Part shown: positions 50,698 through 58,106 of the stretch, piece by piece
Layout: each line of letters starts with the position of its first letter
How positions within the stretch are numbered: position 1 is the first letter of the stretch
Assembly (NCBI GenBank): GCA_031550525.1
Contig: JAVBON010000002.1
Span: 1-64,000, forward strand
Length of the DNA stretch: 64,000 bases
Origin: WRHT01 sp031550525
Lineage (GTDB): Bacteria; Desulfobacterota; Desulfovibrionia; Desulfovibrionales; Desulfovibrionaceae
Reading direction: 5' to 3'
The notes under the pieces: generated by a model
The model's input: the letters and a program-made list of their open reading frames with translations, nothing else
Databases searched by the model: none
Told to the model about the DNA's origin: nothing
Position numbers and translations under genes: made by a program

Positions 50698-51264
50698 TTA
50701 TCTTTCAATGGTTCTATTCTTGGATGACATCAGCCCTAAAGCTTCCCGCTGCATGGCAATATAAACTTCTCTGATCATGCCCAAGTTGTCTTTTCTTTGC
50801 CGCAAAATGTTCTTTTCCGGCACAGACAGTTGAGCGGTCATTCTGTTGGTCAACCTGGTGGAATGGCTTTTTAGGAAATCCCGAAAAGAATCTATAGGCA
50901 GGCCAGCCTCTTTGCGGCTACTAGGGTAAGTTGCTGTAGCAGCTTGGTAGGCTTTGGGGTTGGCAACCACCGCTAAAGACTGTTTGGCCTCCTGAAGCTG
51001 TTTAACTGCCGTGATTATACTGTTGTGCTGCTCAGGGGAGTTGGCGTAAACGGCCTGCTCTTGGCGAAGCAGCATTTCTTCAGCGCCAAGAGCTACATTC
51101 AAATTTTTGGAGCCTTTCACATCTTTCAAGAGTGATAACGTTTCGGCCAGAACAGCGTCATGCTCTTTCACTTCCTTAGATTCGTTGACGAGTTGGTAAG
51201 AACGCCAACTTCGGCTCATATTGTCGATTACTTTATCTATTAAGCCAGTCTTTTCCATATTCAC
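50698..51264 (-). CDS. Hypothetical helical protein of mobile-element remnant
   Basis: A 188-residue mostly helical protein with no signal peptide or membrane segment (DKVIDNMSRSWRSYQLVNES, AVLAETLSLLKDVKGSKNLN, REVYIAMQREALGLM). It overlaps the preceding gene by 32 bases, so the two are translationally coupled. Family not recognised. Position behind a TraK-like gene suggests a mobilisation accessory protein. Confidence 0.55.
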   Translation of the reverse strand: MNMEKTGLIDKVIDNMSRSWRSYQLVNESKEVKEHDAVLAETLSLLKDVKGSKNLNVALGAEEMLLRQEQAVYANSPEQHNSIITAVKQLQEAKQSLAVVANPKAYQAATATYPSSRKEAGLPIDSFRDFLKSHSTRLTNRMTAQLSVPEKNILRQRKDNLGMIREVYIAMQREALGLMSSKNRTIER

Positions 51265-51457
51265 CCTCGGCTTCTGATAAATCCCAGCCTTTTAAATGTT
51301 CAGGGCCGAATATTTCTTTTACGGCCTTAGCCAACCACGGAGCCATAGGCTCTTGTTGGGCAATTTTACGCGCCTCTACATCGTCACCACGAGCTGACGC
51401 GGCAATGGAGCGGGAAAGGTTATTCAATTTTTCTTCATGTGTAAGTTGTTGGCTCAT
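51233..51457 (-). CDS. Small hypothetical protein of mobile-element remnant
   Basis: A 74-residue protein; ATG at 51457 follows GAGGTGCCTT. The sequence has an acidic helical N terminus and ends with a FGPEHLKGWDLSEAEGEYGK segment followed by WLNR, a style seen in small plasmid and ICE genes. No function can be given. It overlaps the next gene. Confidence 0.5.
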   Translation of the reverse strand: MSQQLTHEEKLNNLSRSIAASARGDDVEARKIAQQEPMAPWLAKAVKEIFGPEHLKGWDLSEAEGEYGKDWLNR

Positions 51458-51506
51458 AAGGCACCTCACTGTTTCAATTTCTTCTACAATTTAGGCCAAT
51501 ACCGCA

Positions 51507-51698
51507 TCAGGAGCAACTACATTTTCGCGGCGGATATAGGCGCTTATTTTCCAGGAAATATCTGTATATGGTTGCGGGGCTCAGGCCCTTTTCCACCAGC
51601 GAGGCGATTTCCTCTTCAAGCGCCAGAAATTCAAGCTTGGCATAGCTCTTTTTTTCGTACTGCCTGAAGTCTTCATATTTAAAATCTTTCTCTTTCAT
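51507..51698 (-). CDS. TraK-like small mobilisation protein (putative)
   Basis: A 63-residue protein with the pattern FLALEEEIASLVEKGLSPAT followed by IYRYFLENKRL. This resembles TraK-type relaxosome accessory proteins of IncP-like systems, in which a short helical domain recognises the oriT region. The ATG follows AAGGATTTCACC. Its C-terminal end (PPRKCSCS) is unusual. A relaxase fragment 5 kb away supports the assignment. Confidence 0.45.
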   Translation of the reverse strand: MKEKDFKYEDFRQYEKKSYAKLEFLALEEEIASLVEKGLSPATIYRYFLENKRLYPPRKCSCS

Positions 51699-51727
51699 GG
51701 TGAAATCCTTGAATAATCTACAAACAA

Positions 51728-51860
51728 AAAGCGCCTTGACTCCAACTTGTTATTGTTAGAGTCAAGGCGCTTGGGGCGATTTTGCGCTATTTGAGGAGGA
51801 AAATAGCAAAAGCGCCTTTGACTCTAACTTTTTTCCATTAGGGTCAAAAGCGCTTGGCTT
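51728..51860. terminator. Tandem near-identical hairpins next to tRNA-Arg
   Basis: Two hairpins in a row with almost the same stem: AAGCGCCTTGACTC paired with GAGTCAAGGCGCTT (51728-51771), and AAGCGCCTTTGACTCTAA paired with TTAGGGTCAAAAGCGCTT, followed on the plus side by TTTTTT. They lie just past the 3' end of the tRNA. The duplication may record an integration event or a doubled terminator. Confidence 0.6.
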
Positions 51861-51865
51861 TTTTC

Positions 51866-51942
51866 TGGCGCGCCTGCAGGGATTCGAACCCCGGGCCGAC
51901 TGCTTAGAAGGCAGTTGCTCTATCCGACTGAGCTACAGGCGC
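51866..51942 (-). tRNA. tRNA-Arg (anticodon TCT)
   Basis: A 77-base cloverleaf with encoded CCA. The 7-bp acceptor stem is GCGCCTG with CAGGCGC, the D arm has GCTC/GAGC, the anticodon loop CTTCTAA carries TCT and reads AGA, and the T arm is CGGGGTTCGAATCCCTG. The 3' end faces the mobile-element remnant at 46-51.7 kb, so this gene is the likely integration site. Confidence 0.96.
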
Positions 51943-52127
51943 GTTTTATTAAATATCGCAATATGTTAGGGCGGTATATGCGCTGCATTTTCTTGCCCTG
52001 CTTTGCATTAGCGAAGGGCATTTTCTAGCGCAAGGGGTCTGTTATGTCAAGAAAGAAGCCATCTCTGGCTTTCCACCGTCATATATGGCAAAATGTATTC
52101 AAAATGCCGATCCGGAGTTGAAAATAT

Positions 52128-52904
52128 ATGTCGCAGTATGCCGAATTTATGCTCTTTGCCCACGAAATGGCCGACAAATGCAGCCTGTTAACACTGCAAT
52201 ACCTTAAACGCGGCGAAATAATCGCCGAAACCAAGCCAGACGGCAGCCCTGTGACGGATTTGGACAAAAGACTGGAGGAAAGGCTACGCGCCATGCTGGC
52301 CAAAAAATTCCCATGTCATGGCATTTTGGGTGAGGAATATGGGCCGGAAAATCCCGAAGCCGAGTTTGTATGGGTTATAGACCCGCTGGATGGCACCAGG
52401 GCTTTTCTGGCGGGCCTTCCGGTTTACGGCACGCTTATATCCCTTGCGCACAAAGGCCGCCCGGTGCTTGGCATAATAGACCACCCTCTTACCAACGACC
52501 GCTGGTCTGGCATGGAAGGGGCCAAATCCACACACAACGGCATTCCGGTAAGCACCCGCGCCTGCCCGAATCTGTCCGATGCCGTGCTCTCGCTGGGCAC
52601 GCCAGACGCCTTGGGCCCTGATGAGGAGACCGCCTTTAAACGATTGCGCCAGCAGGCCAAATGGGGCATTTACGGCGGCAACTGTTACGTGTACGGCCGG
52701 CTAAGCATGGGCCGGGTGGATATTTGCCTGGATAGCGGCCTGAAACCTTGGGATTTTTGCGCTCTGGCCCCCGTAATACAAGGCGCGGGCGGCATGATTA
52801 CAGATTGGGAAGGCAAGGCGCTTACGTTGGCCTCGGGCCCAAGAGTGGTCGCATGCGGCGATAGTGTTTTGCACCGCAAGGCATTGGATATTTTAAGCCG
52901 CTAG
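52128..52904 (+). CDS. hisN: Inositol monophosphatase family protein, histidinol-phosphatase-like
   Basis: A 258-residue IMPase-fold phosphatase. The metal site is GEEYG (residues 70-74) and WVIDPLDGTRAF, and the C-terminal KPWDFCALAPVIQGAGG block is conserved. The sequence is closest to HisN-type histidinol-phosphatases, the eighth histidine step, though substrate cannot be fixed from motifs alone. The TAG stop (52902-52904) is formed where a family B MITE-like element is inserted. Confidence 0.83.
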   Translation: MSQYAEFMLFAHEMADKCSLLTLQYLKRGEIIAETKPDGSPVTDLDKRLEERLRAMLAKKFPCHGILGEEYGPENPEAEFVWVIDPLDGTRAFLAGLPVYGTLISLAHKGRPVLGIIDHPLTNDRWSGMEGAKSTHNGIPVSTRACPNLSDAVLSLGTPDALGPDEETAFKRLRQQAKWGIYGGNCYVYGRLSMGRVDICLDSGLKPWDFCALAPVIQGAGGMITDWEGKALTLASGPRVVACGDSVLHRKALDILSR

Positions 52905-53102
52905 AGCATTTTAACTTTTCTAAAGTTGAAATGCTCTAGCGGCCCCAAAGGGGACGCCCGCAAGCGTGCAGCGCGGCGTGCCTTTAGCAAAGCCGCTTAG
53001 GCTTTGCGTATACGATAAAATAGTGCTTTAGTTTTTATACCTTTATAGGGTAGCATCGTTCAGCTTTAAAAAAATATATAAAATTTCAAAGTTAAAATGC
53101 TC
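52904..53102. mobile_element. TA-flanked MITE-like element, family B, copy 1
   Basis: A 199-bp element with terminal inverted repeats GAGCATTTTAACTTT and AAAGTTAAAATGCTC, flanked by TA (52902-52903, 53103-53104). The left end is itself a hairpin, followed by a GC-rich core (GCGCGGCGTGCCTTTAGCAA) and an AT-rich right half. It aligns with 63398-63593 in opposite orientation. No coding capacity. It makes the TAG stop of the upstream gene. Confidence 0.85.
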
Positions 53103-53194
53103 TAAAGTGGCCGGTGGGAGCCTCTTGCCGGGCCGGAACTGGCATGTTCCCCACGGGCAAAGCACAAAAACACGGGCGTGCCTAGCACGGCCGT

Positions 53195-53722
53195 TTAATA
53201 GTCATTTAATTCCACGCGCATTTCAGTCAGCATGGGCAGCAAATCCTGCTCCGCAATTTTTATTGCGCAGCTTTGTTGCGTTTCGTCCAGCCCTTCGGCT
53301 GACAGCATTTTCATCAGCTTGCCCCGCGCGTCTTCCAGTTTGGGCACAGCGGCGGTTTTAAGCATATGGCGGTAATAATACTGCTCGCTGTTCATGGTCT
53401 CCAGCGGTTGATAACCGGCGGAAGATGAGCATTTTAGCGTAAATTCCGCCATTTGCGAATAAACTTCCAACATGTTCTCAAGAATTACGCCCAGTTCGGC
53501 ATCCGCCGCGCCGCTCCGGGCGTTTTGACCTGCCACGCTGGCTTGCCCCTTTTGCGCAAGATAATTGGAGTAATCCTCCTGCCGCTTTTTTACACGCATA
53601 GCGGCATCGGCATACCAATCCGAACGGGCCGCCCAATAGGCGTTGAGGCTGAGCGCCTGGGTCTGAGCGCCCGTTGCCAGCATAGTTACGCTTATGCACA
53701 CGGCGAGTAAGGCTTTTTTCAT
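53195..53722 (-). CDS. Hypothetical periplasmic protein
   Basis: A 175-residue protein with a signal peptide (MKKALLAVCISVTMLATGAQ, cleavage after TQA). The mature part is helical (WYADAAMRVKKRQEDYSNYL, LEVYSQMAEFTLKCSSS) with two Cys residues that could pair. The start at 53722 is favoured by the signal peptide. Family not recognised. It starts just after the amidohydrolase stop and may share its transcript. Confidence 0.6.
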   Translation of the reverse strand: MKKALLAVCISVTMLATGAQTQALSLNAYWAARSDWYADAAMRVKKRQEDYSNYLAQKGQASVAGQNARSGAADAELGVILENMLEVYSQMAEFTLKCSSSAGYQPLETMNSEQYYYRHMLKTAAVPKLEDARGKLMKMLSAEGLDETQQSCAIKIAEQDLLPMLTEMRVELNDY

Positions 53723-53751
53723 GGTCTGCTCAGTCTCCGCATGCGGCGTCA

Positions 53752-55422
53752 TCACTCCGGCATTTCATACACGGTCTCGCCGCCCAGCACGGTTGCCGTT
53801 ACGCGGGTATGGGGCAGGTCCTCGGCGGGACAGGCCAGAATATCGCGGTCCAACACCGCAAAATCGGCCAATTTGCCCGTCTCCAGCGAGCCTTTGCGCC
53901 TTTCGGCAAACTCGGCATAAGCAGGCCATACGGTGTAAGATTTTAGCGCTTCCAAACGGGTAAGGCCGGATATAATCCGCCCCCGGCCAGCGCACGCGTC
54001 GCGCGTTATGGCGGCATGCATGCCCTTAAAGGGGTTGGCTGTCTCCACGGGGCTGTCAGAGCCGTTCACGATAATACCGCCGTTATCAATCACGCCGCGC
54101 CATGGGTAGGATATTGCCAGAGTTTCCGGCCGCAGCCTGCGCTCTGCCATGGCCTGGTCAGCCTGCTGATGAATGGTCTGCATGGCCGGAATAACGCCCA
54201 GGCGCATGGCCAGCGCCAAATCACCCGGCCGTGCGGTTTGAAAATGCTCTATGCGCCAGCGGTGGTCCGGCAAATTACGCTCGGGCAAGCCTGGCCTAGG
54301 CAAGCTATTGTCAGGCAAGTTAGCCTCAGGCGCTGAGCCCTCCTCCAGCACCCCGCGCATGGCCTCCAGCGCTTGGTGCACGGCGGCATCGCCTATGGCG
54401 TGGGCGCAAACCTGAAAACCCTTTTGGCGGGCCAAACGCATAAGCCCATAAAGCTCGGCGTCGGAATGGCGGCTGTTGCCATGGTGGCCGGGCCTGTCGG
54501 CATAATCCGATCCCAGCCAGGCGCTGCGCGAGCCAAGGGAGCCGTCGCACACCAGCTTGCAGGCGGCCAGCGACAACCGCTCGCCATACAGCCCGCGCAC
54601 GGGCGCGCAGGTGTTTTCCCCAGCCAGGGCATAGTAGGATAGCATGCCGTTAAGACGTATTTTAAGCGCGCCCTCCGCATAAAGGCTTTTGAAAAATTCG
54701 TGATCTTGCGGCATTTGCCATGCATCGGAAACAGAGGTTATGCCAAAACCAAAAAGCTCCTCTTGCACGCGCAGGCTGGCGGTGCGTTTTTGCGCATCGT
54801 TCAGTTGCGGCATGGCGGCCCAAAGGCGCTGCATGGGCGTATCAACCAAAATGCCAAGCAAATCGCCGCAAGGGGCGCGCATAATCTCGCCGCCGGGCAT
54901 GTCGGGGCTGTCGCGGTCAAAACCGGCGGCGGCCAAGGCGGGCGAGTTGGCCCATACGGAGTGGGTGTCGGCCCGCGTAAGGGCCACGGGGTTAAGAGGG
55001 GCGCAGGCGTCCAAATCTTCTTTGCAGGGCCAGTGCTTGTCCGGCCAAGTCTCGTTGTTCCAACCCAAGCCTGCAATCCATGCGCCGGGCTTGGTCTCGG
55101 CGGCCTTGCGCCGCACCATGACTAAAATTTCTTCCTTGGATTTGCCGAATAAATCCAACTGCTCCAGGCGGCGGCCCTCCTGCATAAAGTGCATGTGCCC
55201 CTCAAACAGCCCCGGCACAACGGCGCGGCCATGCAAATCAACCAGCTCGCACCCCGGCCCGGCCGCTGCCTTGGCGGCCTCCAGGCTGTTTCCGGCGTAA
55301 CATATGTCGCAACCGCGCACACCCAGCGCGGATACACGCGAAAGGGCGGCATCCATGGTAATAATGCCGCCGTTGTAAAATACCCTGCCCGCCATGCCGG
55401 ATGCGGCGTCTGCCCTGCTCAT
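53752..55422 (-). CDS. YtcJ-like metal-dependent amidohydrolase
   Basis: A 556-residue exoenzyme-type amidohydrolase. Metal ligands are VPGLFEGHMHFMQEGRRLEQ, CAHAIGDAAVHQALEAM, WRIEHFQTARPGDLALAMRL, and GSDSPVETANPFKGM. The closing strand ADFAVLDRDILACP is the usual composite beta-sandwich. Such enzymes hydrolyse amide or carbamate bonds of small N-acyl compounds. A 15-residue insertion with repeated NLPDNSLP-like units near residue 370 is odd and probably a surface loop. No signal peptide is seen. Confidence 0.87.
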   Translation of the reverse strand: MSRADAASGMAGRVFYNGGIITMDAALSRVSALGVRGCDICYAGNSLEAAKAAAGPGCELVDLHGRAVVPGLFEGHMHFMQEGRRLEQLDLFGKSKEEILVMVRRKAAETKPGAWIAGLGWNNETWPDKHWPCKEDLDACAPLNPVALTRADTHSVWANSPALAAAGFDRDSPDMPGGEIMRAPCGDLLGILVDTPMQRLWAAMPQLNDAQKRTASLRVQEELFGFGITSVSDAWQMPQDHEFFKSLYAEGALKIRLNGMLSYYALAGENTCAPVRGLYGERLSLAACKLVCDGSLGSRSAWLGSDYADRPGHHGNSRHSDAELYGLMRLARQKGFQVCAHAIGDAAVHQALEAMRGVLEEGSAPEANLPDNSLPRPGLPERNLPDHRWRIEHFQTARPGDLALAMRLGVIPAMQTIHQQADQAMAERRLRPETLAISYPWRGVIDNGGIIVNGSDSPVETANPFKGMHAAITRDACAGRGRIISGLTRLEALKSYTVWPAYAEFAERRKGSLETGKLADFAVLDRDILACPAEDLPHTRVTATVLGGETVYEMPE

Positions 55423-55470
55423 GCTAAAACTCCCACGGCCAATGCCGCCTTTGCGCCGGTGAATACAAAA

Positions 55471-55494
55471 ATCACCTCAACCGGTTGAGATGAT
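55471..55494. promoter_or_regulatory. Palindrome between divergent genes
   Basis: CTCAACCGGTTGAG is a perfect 14-bp palindrome extended by ATCA/TGAT, lying between the divergent amidohydrolase and TenA-like genes. It may be an operator for one or both. There is no TPP riboswitch motif here. Confidence 0.35.
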
Positions 55495-55667
55495 TTCTAA
55501 TACAGATGCAAAGCAGCCTCAATGCTTTTTTAGTGGATATAAAGTTTTTATACTTGTAAAAGGTCAGCCCCGGCTTGTGTAAGCGGCAACACTCCGTTCC
55601 GGCTTGGATATTCCTCTGGATTATGCCATTATACGCCCTTGGCGAACATTAACCGCCGAAAACACCC

Positions 55668-56321
55668 ATGGAGAAATATAAAATAATGAGATTTTTTGAA
55701 GAGTTAAAGCAAGCCAGCGAGCCATGCTGGAGCGGGGCTGTAAAACACCGCTTCGTAAAAGAGCTTACCGCCGGAAACGTGGCCGATACGGTCATGGCCC
55801 GTTACCTGATACAAGACCACAGATTCATCGACAATTTTTTCACCCTGCTGGGCGCTGCCCTGAGCTATGCGGATACCTTTGAAGGGCGCCTCACGCTGGG
55901 CCGCTTTATAGGCATGCTCAGCAACGATGAGAACGACTACTTTATGCGCTCCTTTAAAGCCTTGGGCGTAACCGATGCCGAGCGCAGCGGGCAGCCGGAC
56001 GGCGAGCCCACCAGGGGCCTGAAGCGGATTATGCTTGAAGCCGCGCGTTCCGGCTCCTATGCGGCCACTATTGCCGTGCTCTCCGTGGCCGAAGGCGTTT
56101 ATCTGGACTGGGGCCTGCGGGCCGAACAGCCCTACCCGGAAAATTTCGTGTATGCCGAGTGGATCACTTTGCATAACAATGATTACTTCGCCAGCTTTGT
56201 AGCCTTCTTGCACAGCGAGCTGGACCGTGTGGGCCCTGCCCATGCCGGGCTCTGCCGCGACTACTTCATCCGCACCACCAGGCTGGAACAGGCGTTTTTT
56301 GACGACGCCTACGCGGGTTAG
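55668..56321 (+). CDS. TenA/THI-4/PQQC family protein
   Basis: A 217-residue helical protein of the TenA fold. It has YLIQDHRFIDNFFTLLGAAL (the conserved Asp pair region), DYFMRSFKALGV, ATIAVLSVAEGVYLDWG and the C-terminal LEQAFFDDAYAG with the conserved Glu. The catalytic Cys of TenA_C thiaminases is missing at its usual place (AVLSVAEG), so this is the TenA_E or an unassigned class. TenA-type enzymes salvage pyrimidine moieties of thiamine. There is no thi gene next to it. Confidence 0.8.
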   Translation: MEKYKIMRFFEELKQASEPCWSGAVKHRFVKELTAGNVADTVMARYLIQDHRFIDNFFTLLGAALSYADTFEGRLTLGRFIGMLSNDENDYFMRSFKALGVTDAERSGQPDGEPTRGLKRIMLEAARSGSYAATIAVLSVAEGVYLDWGLRAEQPYPENFVYAEWITLHNNDYFASFVAFLHSELDRVGPAHAGLCRDYFIRTTRLEQAFFDDAYAG

Positions 56322-56424
56322 AGCCGCGCGCCGGCATGTTCGCATTTTACTTGTAATTCTTTGGCGCATAGCGCTCTGTAAAGTTTTTTTAGCGCGGAAT
56401 GATAACCTAGTTGAAAAATGAAAA

Positions 56425-56451
56425 GACCAGACGCCGATGTGGCGTCTGGTC
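56425..56451 (+). terminator. Terminator after TenA-like gene
   Basis: An 11-bp perfect stem GACCAGACGCC with GGCGTCTGGTC, loop GATGT, about 100 bases beyond the stop at 56321. The A-rich stretch upstream suggests it may also act on the minus strand. Confidence 0.65.
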
Positions 56452-56617
56452 GGCAAAAAATTCAATGATGGCGGGCGTATATGAAGTCCAAATAGCACTG
56501 GGAGTTACACTGTTTTAGGAGTATTCTTCCTACTCTTTTGGCCTGCTTTTTAACCAGACTTGTCCAACTGCTGCCCGAAAGGCAATTATTCGGTACCCTG
56601 TATATAGCTTTATATTT

Positions 56618-57325
56618 TTAACTGGTGTTGAAGTAGCCATATAAAGCTTTTCTAGGTGGAACAAAAAAAATTTTTTTCTTTGGGTCAACATCCGATGCAT
56701 TATTTGGATCTAGTGGCGTATGTATATAATCAATATGTTCAAGCAGGTCCGCTGGTACTTTCTTACCCATGGGATCTAGAGTTACTTCCATACCTTCCAT
56801 GCGTGCCAGTTTTGCGGCGGGAGTGAAGTCTGCATCCCCAGCAATCAATACAATTCTATCAGCAAGTCTTTTATAGGTAATTGTAGCTATGTCCAAGCCA
56901 ATTTTCATGTCTACAGCTTTTTGCTTAATATCAAGGTAATAATCACCATCTATTAAGGATGTAACAGCGCGAGTTCCATTCAAGAGTTCCTTAAGAACAT
57001 TAGGCTTAAGTATCCACTCATCTTGGCAGGAAATTTTTCCAAGACGTAAAGCAAGATGAGGCGTTTCTCGTATAGACTCCAAGCGTGCTTTCATATTTTT
57101 TGAAGATTGAGTGGCACCATAATTCATAGGAGATCCAGACGGGGTAGGAACGATTCTCTCTAATGGGGGTGTGTCATAAAAAAATATGCGATATATGGCC
57201 TCACCTTTGTTTAAATGACGTAGGCAATAATTCAAAATGTTAGGGCCATCACAAAAGAAAGATTTGAATTGTTTAAGCTGGTGAAACATGAAATTGCCAT
57301 CAACGAAAAAAGCGACCTTTGACAT
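56618..57325 (-). CDS. NYN domain (LabA-like PIN) protein
   Basis: A 235-residue protein. The start at 57325 (MSKVAFFVDGNFMFHQLKQF) follows GAGGCTACCAAGT. The N-terminal Asp (FFVDGNF), a central KAVDMKIGLDIATITY and the IVLIAGDADFTPAAKLARME block carry the conserved acidic residues of NYN/PIN nucleases. These usually act on RNA. The AT-rich composition sets it apart from the flanking genes, so it may be acquired. Partners not seen. Confidence 0.85.
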   Translation of the reverse strand: MSKVAFFVDGNFMFHQLKQFKSFFCDGPNILNYCLRHLNKGEAIYRIFFYDTPPLERIVPTPSGSPMNYGATQSSKNMKARLESIRETPHLALRLGKISCQDEWILKPNVLKELLNGTRAVTSLIDGDYYLDIKQKAVDMKIGLDIATITYKRLADRIVLIAGDADFTPAAKLARMEGMEVTLDPMGKKVPADLLEHIDYIHTPLDPNNASDVDPKKKIFFVPPRKALYGYFNTS

Positions 57326-57702
57326 ACTTGGTAGCCTCAAAAAAATTTGGCTCAGATCCTCCAGATGGTTTTTTTCTAGTCCACCCGTACTAATCTGAGC
57401 CCGTTTCTAAATTTGGGGGTAGTTAAAAAATAAAGTCAATTTTTAACCCCTTGGTCATTGCCATATAGTCATCATTACCTGATTTGTCAATCGGCTAATT
57501 GTGGTTAAGTGAGATAAAGCGATTTATAATGAGATGAACTAGTTCTATGTACATTTGGCGTACATAGCCTTTTTAGAATTATCCACAATAAAACACTAAG
57601 AGATCTATAGATTAAATAGGGCTATGCAGGGTTGATAGGCTGGTGTAGCTTTAAAGTCCCACAAGGCTTTTAATACCTTATGGGACTTATTAAAGTTCTT
57701 CT
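57326..57702. other. Intergenic region left of tRNA-Sec
   Basis: About 375 AT-rich bases. One strong hairpin, AAGTCCCACAAGG with CCTTATGGGACTT (57653-57690), lies 13 bases past the 3' end of the tRNA and probably terminates its transcript. The rest holds the promoter of the NYN gene; nothing else was found. Confidence 0.5.
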
Positions 57703-57797
57703 TGGCGGAAGCGTATAGGAGTCGAACCTACCTACGAGTTATTAGCCCGTCCACTGGTTTTGAAGACCAGGCGCCACACCGGTGGCGATACGCTTCC
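57703..57797 (-). tRNA. selC: tRNA-Sec (selenocysteine, anticodon TCA)
   Basis: 95 bases with encoded CCA. The anticodon loop CTTCAAA carries TCA, which reads UGA. The long 8-bp-class acceptor (GGAAGCG with CGCTTCC), a long variable arm, and AGGTTCGACTCCT in the T arm match the bacterial selC type. The organism therefore makes selenoproteins such as formate dehydrogenase; none lies in this window. Confidence 0.95.
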
Positions 57798-58106
57798 GCA
57801 GGGGAATAAACCCGCCTGGCCTAATTTGGGCCAGAATGAAAAAAATATCGCGTTCTCGCTTGCCTATGGCGATTTTATGCTTAAGTAGGCAGCAAGGGCA
57901 GCGCTTGGCGCTGCCAGCGAAAGCATTACCTAGCAGAACTTCGCGAGCAGGGCAATGTTCTTTTTTACTTGCTCTGCTTGTCCGGCTGTGCAAATATACG
58001 CCAGTTTGAGAATTTGTTGGGTTATGCCACAAATAATGAAATAATTCCATTTATTAAGCCACGGCATTAACTTAATCAGGCGCGGTATGCGCCGGAGGTT
58101 AGTTTT
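57798..58106. other. Intergenic region between selC and ftsH
   Basis: About 310 bases with a small GC hairpin (GGCAGCGCTTGGCGCTGCC, near 57896). It should contain the divergent promoters of selC (minus) and ftsH (plus), but no clear hexamers were found. The open frame on the minus strand across selC is spurious. Confidence 0.4.

Noticed and set aside
55423..55667. TPP riboswitch ahead of the TenA-like gene
   Set aside because: The conserved CTGAGA and ACC-TGA-type blocks are missing; only a 14-bp palindrome is present.
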